DNA of 64,000 bases from VRUE01 sp963714155 (GTDB lineage Bacteria > Actinomycetota > Thermoleophilia > Solirubrobacterales > 70-9): the NCBI GenBank assembly GCA_963714155.1, contig OY970236.1:558001-622000 (forward strand), written 5' to 3'. Both the position numbers and the translations under genes were made by a program. Shown here one piece after another: positions 42,028-52,617 of this stretch. How positions within the stretch are numbered: position 1 is the first letter of the stretch; every line of letters starts with the position of its first letter. The notes below the pieces were generated by a model. The model did not search any database. It was not told where the DNA came from and saw only the letters and a list, made by a program, of their open reading frames with translations.

Positions 42028-42101
42028 GCCCCTGTAGCTCAGCTGGTTAGAGCGGCGGCCTTTTAAGCCGCGCGGCGCCGGTTCGAATCCGGTCGGGGGC
42101 A
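42028..42101 (+). tRNA. tRNA-Lys (anticodon TTT)
   Basis: 74-base cloverleaf: acceptor GCCCCTG/CGGGGGC (one G-U pair), D arm GCTC/GAGC, anticodon stem GCGGC/GCCGC with loop CTTTTAA (anticodon TTT), T arm GCCGG-TTCGAAT-CCGGT (last pair G-U), discriminator A, no CCA. The TTG of the next gene lies only 2 bases after its 3' end. Confidence 0.96.
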
Positions 42102-42103
42102 CT

Positions 42104-42814
42104 TTGGCGGGTCCGAACGGGAGCACGGGGGCGAGGCGCGACGAGCTGCTGCTCCGCACTCCCTGTGACGTCGAGGAGCAGGACGATCTGCGCCTCGGCC
42201 GCATCCACGAGGAGATCGAGCGCGGCTTCGACGCCCTGCGCGACATCGACGACGGCGTCTCGATCTTCGGCTCGGCCCGGATCGGCGAGGGCCACCGCTG
42301 GTACGGGCTCTGCCGCGAGATCTCCGCCTGCCTGGTCGACCACGGCTTCTCGATCATCACCGGCGGCGGCCCGGGCCTGATGGAGGCAGCCAACCGCGGC
42401 GCCGCCGAGGCCGGCGGCCTCTCGGTCGGGCTCAACATCGAGCTGCCGCACGAGCAGCAGGCGAACCCCTACATCAACCGCGCGCTCGAGTTTCACTACT
42501 TCTTCGCCCGCAAGCTGATGTTCGTCCGCTACGCCCGCGCCTTCGTGATCATGCCCGGCGGCTTCGGCACCCTCGACGAGATGTTCGAGTGCCTGACCCT
42601 GATCCAGACCAACCGGATCCAGCACTTCCCCGCCATCCTCGTCGACTCGGCCCACTGGCGCCCCCTGCTCGACTGGATCGACCACAGCCTCGAGGACGAC
42701 GGCATGATCGGCCCGGCCGACAAGGAGCTGCTGCTTGTCGCCGACACTGCGGAGGAAGTGTGCGACCACGTCCAGCGCGCGAGCTCGCTGCAGAAGGAGC
42801 TGGCTGCGGGCTGA
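42104..42814 (+). CDS. LOG-family nucleotide phosphoribohydrolase (lysine-decarboxylase-like fold)
   Basis: 236 residues. Rossmann-type LOG fold: VSIFGSARIGEGHRWYG, ITGGGPGLMEAANRGA, and the signature MPGGFGTLDEMFECLTLIQT. Family members cleave nucleoside 5'-monophosphates (cytokinin riboside phosphates or AMP) to base and ribose phosphate. No ATG/GTG lies in the next 30 codons, so TTG 42104 is taken as start, 2 bases past tRNA-Lys. The tRNA and mRNA therefore probably share a transcript. Substrate unknown; the location next to purine genes is suggestive only. Confidence 0.87.
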   Translation: MAGPNGSTGARRDELLLRTPCDVEEQDDLRLGRIHEEIERGFDALRDIDDGVSIFGSARIGEGHRWYGLCREISACLVDHGFSIITGGGPGLMEAANRGAAEAGGLSVGLNIELPHEQQANPYINRALEFHYFFARKLMFVRYARAFVIMPGGFGTLDEMFECLTLIQTNRIQHFPAILVDSAHWRPLLDWIDHSLEDDGMIGPADKELLLVADTAEEVCDHVQRASSLQKELAAG

Positions 42815-42823
42815 GTCGGGAGC

Positions 42824-44432
<1,609 letters not shown>

Positions 44433-44440
<8 letters not shown>

Positions 44441-45053
44441 CGACTACGACCCGGCTCGGGTCGTCGGCGTCGATCCTAACCCTGCCCGCCGCGATCATGC
44501 GGATCGCCTCCGAGTAGAGCTCGTGCTCGGTGGTGTGGATCGCCTGCTCGAGCGCGGCCCGGTCGCGATCGGCGGGCACGCTCACCTCGCGCTGCAGGAT
44601 CGCCGGCCCGGTGTCGACACCCTCGTCGACGAAGTGGACGGTGACGCCGGTCGTCTCGACCTCAGCCGCCAGTGCCTGCCCGATCGCATCGAGGCCGGGG
44701 AAGGCGGGCAGCAGGGCGGGGTGGACGTTGACGATGCGGTTGCGGAAGCGCTCGACGAAGGCGGGGCTGAGCAGCTGCATGTAGCCAGCGAGGACGACCA
44801 AGTCGGCGCCCCGCTCCTCGATCCACTCGCCCATCGCGGCGTCGCGCGCCTCGCGGTCGGCAAAGTCCTCGCCCGGGAATAGACCCACTGGGATGCTGGC
44901 CGCGCGGGACCGTTCGATCGCCGGCGCGCCCGGCTTGTCGGAGCCCACCCCGACCACCTCGATCCCCTCGCGCATATGCAGCCGGTCGAGGATCGCCTGC
45001 AGATTGGACCCAGTCCCGGAGGCCAGGACAACGAGCTTGAAGCCGTCGCTCAC
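44433..45053 (-). CDS. purN: Phosphoribosylglycinamide formyltransferase PurN
   Basis: 206 residues. ASGTGSNLQAILDRL for substrate phosphate binding, GYMQLLSPAFVERF, NVHPALLPAFPGLDAIGQAL (catalytic Asn/His) and the loop GVTVHFVDEGVDTGPAIL with the catalytic Asp. It transfers formyl from 10-formyl-THF to GAR. It is the middle of a purF-purN-purH operon; the gap to purF is 10 bases. Confidence 0.96.
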
Positions 45054-45063
45054 CGCCGGGAAG

Positions 45064-46509
45064 CTAGCGGCTGGCGGGGATTACGGCGACGTCCTCGAGC
45101 GCGAACTTGCCGTTCGCCTCTTCCGGATCGCCCAGCGGGTAACGCCCGCTGAAGCAAGCGTCGCAGTGGTCCTCGGGCGCGGTGCCGATCGCCTCGTAGA
45201 CGCCGTCGAGCGAGAGGTAGGCGAGCGAGTCGGCGTCGAGCTCGTCGGCGATCTCCTGCACGCTGCGCTTGTGGGCGATCATCTCCTCGCGGGTCGACAT
45301 GTCGACGCCGTAGTGGCAGGGGTTGCGGATCGGCGGCGCCGAGATCCGCAGGTGCACCTCGCGGGCGCCGGCGTCGCGCAGCATGCCAACGATCTGCCGG
45401 GTCGTGTTGCCGCGCACGATCGAGTCGTCGACGACGACGATGCGCTGGCCGGAGACGATCTCGGGCAGCGGGTTGAACTTCAGCCGCAGGCCGTGCTTGC
45501 GCAGCTCCTGGCCCGGCTGGATAAAGGTCCGCGCTACGTAGCGGTTCTTGATCAGGCCGTCGTCGCGGGGCAGCCCCGAGGCGCGGGCAAAGCCAGCGGC
45601 AGCCGGGTTGCCCGAGTCGGGCACCGCGATCACCAGGTCGGCGTCTACCGGTGCCTGTTTCCAGAGGATCTCGCCCATCCGCCCGCGCACCTGCTGCAGC
45701 ACTTTGCCCTCGAGGCGGCTGTCGGGGCGGGAGAAGTAGATGTGCTCGAAGACGCACATCGCCGGCCGCTCGGCCTTGACCACCTGGCGCGTCTCCAGCC
45801 CGCGCTCGGTCAGCGAGACCATCTCGCCGGGGTGGACTTCGCGCATCAGCTCGGCGCCGATGATGTCGAAGGCGCAGCTCTCCGAGGCGACGACGAAGCG
45901 GTCGTCGAGGCGCCCGAGCGAGAGCGGCCGCACCCCGTGCGGGTCGCGGAAGGCGACGATCGCCCGCTTGGTCATCACCACGGTCGAGTAGGCGCCCTCG
46001 AGCCGCGGCATCACGTCGCAGACGGCGTCCTCGATCAACTTGCCGTCGTGGGAGGAGAGCAGCGCCGCGATGATCTCCGAGTCCGAGGTGCCGCGGAAGG
46101 CGATGCCGCGCTCCTTCAACTCGCCCCAGAGCTCGACCGCGTTGGTCAGGTTGCCGTTGTGGGCCAGCGCCAGCTCGCGGCCGTCATCGCGCCAGACCGG
46201 CTGCGCGTTCTCCCAGGAGCCACCGCCGGTGGTCGAGTAGCGCACGTGCCCGATCGCCATGTCGCCCTCGAGCGCCCGCAGCTTCTCCTCGTCGAAGACC
46301 TGGGAGACCAGGCCCGAGTCACGCATCGTGGTGATCTGGCCGCCCTCGCAGGTGGCGATCCCGGCCGACTCCTGGCCGCGGTGCTGCAGCGCGTAGAGCG
46401 CGAAGTAGGCGAGGCGGGAGACATCGTGCCCGGGTGCGTATACGCCGAACACCCCGCATTCCTCGCGCGGGCCGTCGCGGTCTATGAACTGCCCCTGGGG
46501 CGGAGTCAA
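45064..46509 (-). CDS. purF: Amidophosphoribosyltransferase PurF
   Basis: 481 residues from TTG 46509 with GAGGAAAG upstream; the longer in-frame extension to 46578 has no homology. The catalytic cysteine is residue 18 (REECGVFGVY), so a 17-residue propeptide must be removed. Then come ALQHRGQESAGIAT, GHVRYSTTG, LAHNGNLTN and the PRPP site VVDDSIVRGNTTRQI. Cysteines in NPCHYGVD and CDACFSGRYP match the iron-sulfur-cluster form of the enzyme. It is the first committed step of purine synthesis, with the usual nucleotide feedback sites. Confidence 0.95.
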   Translation of the reverse strand: MTPPQGQFIDRDGPREECGVFGVYAPGHDVSRLAYFALYALQHRGQESAGIATCEGGQITTMRDSGLVSQVFDEEKLRALEGDMAIGHVRYSTTGGGSWENAQPVWRDDGRELALAHNGNLTNAVELWGELKERGIAFRGTSDSEIIAALLSSHDGKLIEDAVCDVMPRLEGAYSTVVMTKRAIVAFRDPHGVRPLSLGRLDDRFVVASESCAFDIIGAELMREVHPGEMVSLTERGLETRQVVKAERPAMCVFEHIYFSRPDSRLEGKVLQQVRGRMGEILWKQAPVDADLVIAVPDSGNPAAAGFARASGLPRDDGLIKNRYVARTFIQPGQELRKHGLRLKFNPLPEIVSGQRIVVVDDSIVRGNTTRQIVGMLRDAGAREVHLRISAPPIRNPCHYGVDMSTREEMIAHKRSVQEIADELDADSLAYLSLDGVYEAIGTAPEDHCDACFSGRYPLGDPEEANGKFALEDVAVIPASR

Positions 46510-46635
46510 GCGCGCTTTCCTCGCGGTTGGGGAGGGACGTGACGCGCAGGCAGACTGCCTACCCCGGCAGGGTAGCAACGGCGGTCGGGCGGCAAGCCGC
46601 TCGCGGAAAGCCGCGATTTGCGGCCGTTCCGGCGG

Positions 46636-47643
46636 CTAGGGGTGTTTTGGCGCCTGGCCCTTGAGCCGGATCGTGATCGTGTGTTCCGTCACCCGGCCGG
46701 CAAGGTCGGTCGTCTGCGCCGTGATCGACCCCTTCACCGTCTGTTTCGGTGAGATCTGGCTGAGGTGGCGCATCACGGACTTGGGCAGCTTGACGTTGAA
46801 GGGCGTCACTTCGCCGGGTTTCGCCAGCGTGGTGCCGCCGCTGAGGCCGACGGTCACGCCCGTGCTCATAGGGCCGCCCGGTTTTTTCGTCTTTGAGGCC
46901 AGGGCACCGCCCTTGTGTCGCGGTTTCCAGCCGACCTGGCCGAAGACTTGGACCCAGCAGGTTTCGCTGGCGCTGACGAGGACGAGAACCGAGCGCTTGA
47001 GCACGATCGGAAAGGCGTCGAGGGTGATCGTCGGACAGGGCCCTTGATAGGCGGCGCTCTGCGGGCACTTGTCCTGCGTCTCGTCGCCGTAGCCGTCGCC
47101 ATCCTTGTCGGGCTCGATTACGGCGACGAGCGCCACGCGGAGCTGGGTTTGGGGGGTGAAAGTGTGACTCGAGCCGAGGCCGACGCTGCCACTGTAGACC
47201 CAGGTTTTGTCGCCTTCGCTGCCGGTGAAGCAGTAAACGGGACTGTCGACTTCGATGCCGACCGGGCCGAAGCGGTCACCCGCCTGGACTGGGATCCGTG
47301 TCGAGAAGGTGTTGGCGCCTTGGTTGACGGTCCCCTCGTTGCTCTCGCCGACGACCTGAAACGATCCCGGCTCGGCGGTTGGCCGGAATGCGGCCATCCG
47401 CTCGAAGACCGGCGACGGGAAGGCAGAGTTGACCTTCCAGGAGGTGACAACCCCGCTCACCGGAGTCGCCAGCGGCAGCGGTCCGGCGGTTGCGGTGCCC
47501 TCCGGGACCATGCTGTACGGCCCTTCGGCGACGTTGGCAGAGCACGGGTCGCCAACTTCGATTGCGGCCGACGCAGCTGGTGCGCCCACCAGCGCGACTG
47601 CCAACAGGACCCCCAGAGCACATGCACCGCGCAGTGACCGCAT
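46636..47643 (-). CDS. Secreted protein with calcium-binding-type repeat
   Basis: 335 residues from ATG 47643 with GGAGG 6 bases upstream; the extension to 47964 is antisense to the TetR gene. Signal peptide MRSLRGACALGVLLAVALVG then APAASAA (cleavage near 26). A beta-rich domain (about 30-200) ends in a thrombospondin-type-3-like stretch EPDKDGDGYGDETQDKCP, typical of calcium binding. A second domain (about 230-335) with FNVKLPKSVMRHLSQISPKQ follows. Similar architectures occur as exported Thermoleophilia proteins; function unknown. Confidence 0.75.
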   Translation of the reverse strand: MRSLRGACALGVLLAVALVGAPAASAAIEVGDPCSANVAEGPYSMVPEGTATAGPLPLATPVSGVVTSWKVNSAFPSPVFERMAAFRPTAEPGSFQVVGESNEGTVNQGANTFSTRIPVQAGDRFGPVGIEVDSPVYCFTGSEGDKTWVYSGSVGLGSSHTFTPQTQLRVALVAVIEPDKDGDGYGDETQDKCPQSAAYQGPCPTITLDAFPIVLKRSVLVLVSASETCWVQVFGQVGWKPRHKGGALASKTKKPGGPMSTGVTVGLSGGTTLAKPGEVTPFNVKLPKSVMRHLSQISPKQTVKGSITAQTTDLAGRVTEHTITIRLKGQAPKHP

Positions 47644-47686
47644 TCGATCCTCCAAGTTCGACGACGACCGCCCGAAGGTTAGACGC

Positions 47687-48319
47687 CTAAGACGATGCCG
47701 TCGTGCCTTCCAGCAGTCGGTCCAGCGCATGCCCGAGGCCGCCCATCGCCGAGTCGAGCGGCTCCTGGCTGCCGGCGGCGCGGGCGCGCAGCAGGGCGCC
47801 CTCGACGGTTGAGACGACGAGGCCGGCGAAGGTCTCGGCGTCTTTGGCGCTGACGCCTTCGTCGCGCAGGGCGGCGGCGATCGGGCGTTCCCAGCTCTGA
47901 AAGGCGGCGGTAGCGGCTGCGGCCAGCTCGGGGTCCTCGGGTCGGGCCAGGGCGATGGCGGCAACCGGGCAGCCGATTCGCTCCGGGTAATCGGCGACGC
48001 GGCGGCGGAACACGTCGCCGAAGAGAGCGAGCGTCTGTTTCAGCCCGCGCTGCTCGAGCGAGCGCTCGATCAGGTCGCGGATCGTCGTCCCCTCCAGCTC
48101 GGCGGCCTCGCGGGCGAGCTGGACCTTGCCGCCGGGGAAGTGGTGGTAGATCGATCCGCGCGGCGCCTTGCCCCGCTCGGCCACGTCGCGCAGCTCCATC
48201 CCGGCGTAGCCCTTCTCGGCGAGCAGTTGGCGGGCGCCCTTGAGCAGCAGGGCGCGGCCGTCGCGACGTTTGCGCTCGGCCGGCTCCCCGTCGGCGATCC
48301 TCGCTATGCCCACGGTCAT
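47687..48319 (-). CDS. TetR/AcrR-family transcriptional regulator
   Basis: 210 residues. The N-terminal TetR helix-turn-helix (GARQLLAEKGYAGMELRDVA, then KAPRGSIYHHFPGGK, about 28-65) and a helical ligand domain with CPVAAIALARPEDPELAAAA resemble the LmrA/YxaF group that controls drug exporters. It is divergent from an MFS exporter, with 18 bases between the start codons. Its own start codon lies in the inverted repeat 48304-48357, the likely operator, giving autorepression and repression of the exporter. Confidence 0.9.
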   Translation of the reverse strand: MTVGIARIADGEPAERKRRDGRALLLKGARQLLAEKGYAGMELRDVAERGKAPRGSIYHHFPGGKVQLAREAAELEGTTIRDLIERSLEQRGLKQTLALFGDVFRRRVADYPERIGCPVAAIALARPEDPELAAAATAAFQSWERPIAAALRDEGVSAKDAETFAGLVVSTVEGALLRARAAGSQEPLDSAMGGLGHALDRLLEGTTASS

Positions 48320-48357
48320 AGTCTATAGTCCACGCCGATGTATGACCGTGGGCATAG
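48304..48357. promoter_or_regulatory. Operator/promoter between the TetR and MFS genes
   Basis: 17-base perfect inverted repeat (CTATGCCCACGGTCATA at 48304-48320, complement at 48341-48357), symmetrical about the shared promoter. Each arm covers the first codons of one gene. TATAGT at 48324-48329 can be the exporter -10, placing its transcript start at the ATG 48338 (leaderless). Confidence 0.75.
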
Positions 48358-49744
48358 AAGTGTGGTGGCGATCGCCTGTGCCGGCGCCTTTCTCGCCTTC
48401 CTCGACGCGACGATCGTCAACATTGCCTTCCCCGACATCTCGCGCTCGTTCGCGGGCTCGGGACGGGCCGAGCTCTCCTGGGTGCTCGACGGCTACTTCG
48501 TCGTCATCGCCGCGCTGCTGGTGCCGGCCGGGGGGCTGGCCGACCGCTTCGGCCACAAGCGGATCTTCCTGCTCGGCGTCTCCGGTTTCACCGCCGCCAG
48601 CCTGCTCTGTGCGTTGGCACCTTCGCTCGAGCTGCTGATCGCCTTCCGTGTCCTGCAGGGCATCGGCGCGGCGATGATCGCGCCGACCTCGCTGGCGCTG
48701 GTCCTCGACGCCTTCCCGCCGGAGCGCCGCGCGGCCGGCGTCGGCCTCTGGGGCGCCGCGGCCGCCGCCGCGGCAGCCGTCGGCCCGACGCTCGGCGGGG
48801 CGCTGGTCGAGCTCTCCGACTGGCGGCTCGTCTTCCTCGTCAACCTGCCGATCGGGGCGGCCGTGGTCCTGCTCGGTCGCAGGGCCCTGCGCGAGCGCCC
48901 GCAGCTCGACAGCCGCCTGCCCGACCTGCCCGGGGCGCTGATGCTGGCACTGAGCCTAGCCTTGGTCACGCTGGCGATCGTCGAGGGCAACGACTGGGGC
49001 TGGGCCTCGCCCGCGACGCTCGGCTGCTTCGCCGCCGCCGCGGTCCTGCTCGGCGGAATGATCCGGCGCAGCCGCACCCACCCGCGCCCGATCGTCGAGC
49101 CGGCGCTCTTCGCCCACAGCTCTTTCCGCCTCGGCAACCTCGGCACCCTGCTCTTCGCCGCCGCCTTCTTCTCGCTGATCCTCGGCAACGTCGTCTTCCT
49201 CACCTCGATCTGGGGCTACACCGTGCTCCAGGCCGGCGCCGCGACGCTGCCGGGACCGCTGCTATCCACGGTCTTCGCCGGTCCCGCCGGCCGACTCGCC
49301 GATCGCTTCGGCCACCGCGCCGTGATCGTCCCCGGCACCCTCGTCTTCGCCGCCGGGGTGATGGTCCTGCGCTCCGCGGGAGCCGAACCCGACTGGCTCG
49401 GCCTCTGGCTGCCCGGCGCCTGCCTGACCGGGATCGGCATCGGCCTCGCCTTCCCGACCCTCGGCTCAGCCGCCGTCCGCGACGTCCCCGACGACCGCTT
49501 TGCCACCGCCAGCGCCGTCAACGCTGCTTTCCGCCAGGTCGGCGCCGTGCTCGGCACGGCGATCCTCATCGCCATCGTCGGCGACCCGACCTCGCTCGCC
49601 CAGGCGCTATCGGTCTCCGACGACGCCTACCTATTCGCCGCTCTCGCCGCCCTGGTCGCGGGTGCGGTCGCCCTCGCCCTCGCGCCTCAGCCGGTCGCCG
49701 CTCTCGGCGTCGAAGAGGTGGAGCTTGGCGGTGTCGGCCCATAG
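48338..49744 (+). CDS. MFS drug/proton antiporter (DHA2-like, 14 helices)
   Basis: 468 residues with about 14 hydrophobic helices. Motifs: LDATIVNIAFPDI near the N-terminus, GGLADRFGHKRIF (motif A), VLQGIGAAMIAPTSLALV, and GPTLGGALVELSDWRLVFLV (motif C region). Such proteins export drugs or dyes using proton exchange. It is under the divergent TetR regulator and probably leaderless. Its last 38 codons overlap the convergent ABC-ATPase gene by 114 bases; residues after ALALAPQP are probably a read-on extension. Confidence 0.9.
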   Translation: MYDRGHRSVVAIACAGAFLAFLDATIVNIAFPDISRSFAGSGRAELSWVLDGYFVVIAALLVPAGGLADRFGHKRIFLLGVSGFTAASLLCALAPSLELLIAFRVLQGIGAAMIAPTSLALVLDAFPPERRAAGVGLWGAAAAAAAAVGPTLGGALVELSDWRLVFLVNLPIGAAVVLLGRRALRERPQLDSRLPDLPGALMLALSLALVTLAIVEGNDWGWASPATLGCFAAAAVLLGGMIRRSRTHPRPIVEPALFAHSSFRLGNLGTLLFAAAFFSLILGNVVFLTSIWGYTVLQAGAATLPGPLLSTVFAGPAGRLADRFGHRAVIVPGTLVFAAGVMVLRSAGAEPDWLGLWLPGACLTGIGIGLAFPTLGSAAVRDVPDDRFATASAVNAAFRQVGAVLGTAILIAIVGDPTSLAQALSVSDDAYLFAALAALVAGAVALALAPQPVAALGVEEVELGGVGP

Positions 49745-50851
49745 CTGGGCCGTGTCGCCGCGTTTGACCTTGCTCGCCGGGTCGAGGCGGGCGACGATCT
49801 GCTCTTGGCCCTCGCGCACCTCGGGCACGCCGGTCTCCTCCAGCCGTTCTTCGACCAGGTCGGCGAGTTGGTCGGATTCGACCCCGCCGGACTCGACGTG
49901 GAAGTAGGCGTAGAGGTCGGAGCCGAGCGACTCGACCAGGTCGATCTCGGCCTCGAAGACGACGCCGCGCTCGTCGCGCACCTCGCCGACCATCTCGGCG
50001 TCCTCGAAGCTCTCCGGCCGCAGGCCGGCGACCGCCTTGCCGTCGCTACCGCTGCCCACGCCCTCCGGCACGTCGGCCTCGCCGATCGGCAGCTTCACCT
50101 TGCCGCCACTCACCTCTGCCGGCATGAAGTTCATCGCCGGTGAGCCGATGAAGCCGGCGACGAAGAGGTTGACCGGCTCTCCGTACAGTTCGGCCGGGGT
50201 GCCGACTTGCTGCAGGGCTCCGGCGCGCATCACCGCGACGCGGTCGCCGAGCGTCATCGCCTCGGTCTGGTCGTGGGTGACGTAGACGGTCGTCGTCTCC
50301 AGCCGCGACTGCAGCTTCGCCACCTCGGTGCGCATCTGCACGCGCAGCTTCGCGTCGAGGTTGGAGAGCGGCTCGTCCATCAGGAAGGCCTGCGGGTCGC
50401 GGACGATCGCCCGCCCCATCGCCACCCGCTGGCGCTGGCCGCCGGAGAGGTTGGCCGGGCGGCGATCCAGGTGCTGCTCGAGGTCGAGAGTCTTGGCCGC
50501 ACCCTCGACCTTCTTGTCGATCTCATCCTTGTCGACCCCCGCCAGCTTCAGCGCGAAGCCCATGTTCTCGCGCACGGTCATGTGGGGATAGAGCGCGTAG
50601 TTCTGGAAGACCATGGCGATGTCGCGCTCCTTGGGGGCGCGATCGTTGACCACGTCGCCGCCGATCTTCACCTCGCCGCTGGAGATGTCCTCGAGCCCCG
50701 CGATCATCCGCAGCGCGGTCGACTTGCCGCAGCCCGAGGGCCCGACCAGGATCATGAACTCGCCGTCGCCGATCTCCAGGTTCATGTCCTTGACGGCTTC
50801 GGAGCCGTCGGCGAAGACCTTGGTGACTCCTTCGAGGGTGATCTCTGACAT
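49631..50851 (-). CDS. Sugar ABC transporter ATP-binding protein (MalK/UgpC type)
   Basis: 406 residues. Walker A GPSGCGKSTALRMIAGL, Q-loop VFQNYALYPHMTV, signature NLSGGQRQRVAMGRAIVRDP, Walker B FLMDEPLSNLDAKLR, H-loop YVTHDQTEAMTLGD. The C-terminal 150 residues form the MalK-like regulatory OB fold ending TAKLHLFDAESGDRL, plus a 20-residue charged tail. It energises the two permeases encoded upstream. The tail is encoded antisense to the MFS gene end. Confidence 0.95.
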   Translation of the reverse strand: MSEITLEGVTKVFADGSEAVKDMNLEIGDGEFMILVGPSGCGKSTALRMIAGLEDISSGEVKIGGDVVNDRAPKERDIAMVFQNYALYPHMTVRENMGFALKLAGVDKDEIDKKVEGAAKTLDLEQHLDRRPANLSGGQRQRVAMGRAIVRDPQAFLMDEPLSNLDAKLRVQMRTEVAKLQSRLETTTVYVTHDQTEAMTLGDRVAVMRAGALQQVGTPAELYGEPVNLFVAGFIGSPAMNFMPAEVSGGKVKLPIGEADVPEGVGSGSDGKAVAGLRPESFEDAEMVGEVRDERGVVFEAEIDLVESLGSDLYAYFHVESGGVESDQLADLVEERLEETGVPEVREGQEQIVARLDPASKVKRGDTAQLWADTAKLHLFDAESGDRLRREGEGDRTRDQGGESGE

Positions 50852-50863
50852 TTGCGGGCTCCT

Positions 50864-51706
50864 TTATCCCTTGACGGCGCCGGCGGTTAGGCCGGAGACG
50901 ATGCGGCGCTGGAAGAAGAGGACGAAGACGATGATCGGCACGGTGACGACGACGGCCGCGGCGGCGATGCTGCCGGTCGGTTCGGTGAACGAGGACTCGC
51001 CGGTGAAGAAGGCGAGGGCGGCGGGCACGGTTCGCGAGGCGTCCGAGGAGGTCAGCGAGATCGCGAAGAGGAAGTCGTTCCAGGCGAAGATGAAGACGAG
51101 GATCGCGGCGGTGAACATGCCCGGCGCGGCGAGCGGCACGATCACCTTGCGGAAGGCCTGGAACGGCGTCGCGCCGTCGACCTGGGCCGCCTGCTCGAGC
51201 TCCCAGGGGATCTCGCGGAAGAAGGCGGTCAGGGCGTAGATCGCCAGCGGCAGAGAGAAGGTCAGGTAGGGAATGATCAGGCCGGGATAGGTGTCGTAGA
51301 TCCCCAGCGCCCGCCACATGTCGAAGAGCGGCCCGATCGTCGAGATCGGCGGGAACATCGCGATCGCCAACGCCCCGGCCAGGATCAGCCGCTTGCCGGG
51401 GAATTCAAGCCGGGCGATCGCGTAGGCGGCGAAGCTGGCGAGCACGATCGAGATCACCGTCGTCGTCAGCGCGATCAGGATCGAGTTGATCAGCGGCTTG
51501 ATGAAGGGGCTGCCGTCGATGCCGCCTTCGAAGAGGCTCTTGTAGTTGTCGAAGGAGACTTCGCTGGGGATGAAGCGCCCGTCGGTGATCGCCTCCGGCG
51601 GCTTCAGCGAGATCGAGACCAGCCACAAAACCGGGATCAGGGCGAAGATCAGCACCACCGCGATGCCGATGCTCCAGAGCACGTATTCGCGACTGCCGCG
51701 TTCCAT
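50864..51706 (-). CDS. Sugar ABC transporter permease (MalG type)
   Basis: 280 residues, six predicted helices, first at about 12-32. The cytoplasmic EAA loop reads ELEQAAQVDGATPFQAFRKV, followed by IVPLAAPGMFTAAILVFIFA. It forms a heterodimeric channel with the upstream permease, and its ATG overlaps that gene's stop by 1 base. The gap to the ATPase gene is 12 bases. Substrate cannot be read from the permease. Confidence 0.94.
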   Translation of the reverse strand: MERGSREYVLWSIGIAVVLIFALIPVLWLVSISLKPPEAITDGRFIPSEVSFDNYKSLFEGGIDGSPFIKPLINSILIALTTTVISIVLASFAAYAIARLEFPGKRLILAGALAIAMFPPISTIGPLFDMWRALGIYDTYPGLIIPYLTFSLPLAIYALTAFFREIPWELEQAAQVDGATPFQAFRKVIVPLAAPGMFTAAILVFIFAWNDFLFAISLTSSDASRTVPAALAFFTGESSFTEPTGSIAAAAVVVTVPIIVFVLFFQRRIVSGLTAGAVKG

Positions 51707-52617
51707 CAGTTACCCGGCCTTCCTTCCTCGACTCGGGTTCCGAGCACCTTCACGTAGAGGAAGGCGATCGCCAGCACGCAGAGGAAGATCAGCACCGAGA
51801 CGGCCGAGCCGAGCCCCAGGTTGAGCCGCGAGATCAGCTGGTTGAAGCCGAGGATCGAGACCGATTCGGTGTCCTGCGCACCGGCGGTCATGATGTAGAT
51901 CGTGTCGAAGACGCGGAAGGCGTCGAGGGTGCGGAAGAGCAGGGCGACGAGGATCGCCGGCTTCATCAGCGGCAGGGTGATGCGGACGAAGCGCTGCCAG
52001 GCGCTGGCCCCATCGACCTTGGCCGCCTCATACAGCTGCGAGTCGATCGTCACCAGCCCGGCCAGCAGCAGCAGCGCCATGAAGGGCGTCGTCTTCCAGA
52101 CCTCGGCCATGATGATCACGGCGAAGGAGCTGAAGCGGCCGCCGAACCAGTCCATGTCTTCGGAGATCAGCGGCAGGTGGTTGACGAAGCCGCTGTCCGG
52201 GGCGAAGGCGAACTGCCAGGAGAAGGCGGCGACCACGGTGATGATCCCGTAGGGGATGAGGACCGCGGTGCGGACGACCCCGCGGCCGAAGATCGCCCGG
52301 TGCATGACCAGGGCGATCATCATTCCCAGCACCAGCTCGATCGAGACCGTGACCACGGTGAGGAAGACGGTGTTGAAGACGTCGGTCCACCAGAGCTGGG
52401 AGCTGAGCACCGTGACGTAGTTGTCGAGGCCGACGAAGCCGCCCTCGTCGGGGAAGCGCAGGTCGATCTGCTGGACCGAGAGCACGATCGCGTAGCCGAT
52501 CGGGTAGGCGGTGACGGCGAGCATCGCCAACACCGCGGGGGCACAGAGCAGCCAGGCGAGGCGGTGCTCGGAGCGGGTCCGGGCGCTGGTCGGGGCCGTT
52601 GTCGCGCCCTCGCTCAC
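51706..52617 (-). CDS. Sugar ABC transporter permease (MalF type)
   Basis: 303 residues with six helices. The EAA loop reads LYEAAKVDGASAWQRFVRIT and is followed by LPLMKPAILVALLFRTLDAF. The N-terminal helix begins LAWLLCAPAVLAMLAVTAYP. It overlaps the binding-protein gene by 4 bases. The set binding protein, MalF, MalG, MalK resembles the LpqY-SugABC trehalose importer arrangement of actinobacteria. Confidence 0.94.
   Translation of the reverse strand: MSEGATTAPTSARTRSEHRLAWLLCAPAVLAMLAVTAYPIGYAIVLSVQQIDLRFPDEGGFVGLDNYVTVLSSQLWWTDVFNTVFLTVVTVSIELVLGMMIALVMHRAIFGRGVVRTAVLIPYGIITVVAAFSWQFAFAPDSGFVNHLPLISEDMDWFGGRFSSFAVIIMAEVWKTTPFMALLLLAGLVTIDSQLYEAAKVDGASAWQRFVRITLPLMKPAILVALLFRTLDAFRVFDTIYIMTAGAQDTESVSILGFNQLISRLNLGLGSAVSVLIFLCVLAIAFLYVKVLGTRVEEGRPGN

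Noticed and set aside
47644..47964. N-terminal extension of the secreted protein
   Set aside because: A clear GGAGG site and signal peptide begin at 47643; the extension is antisense to the TetR gene.
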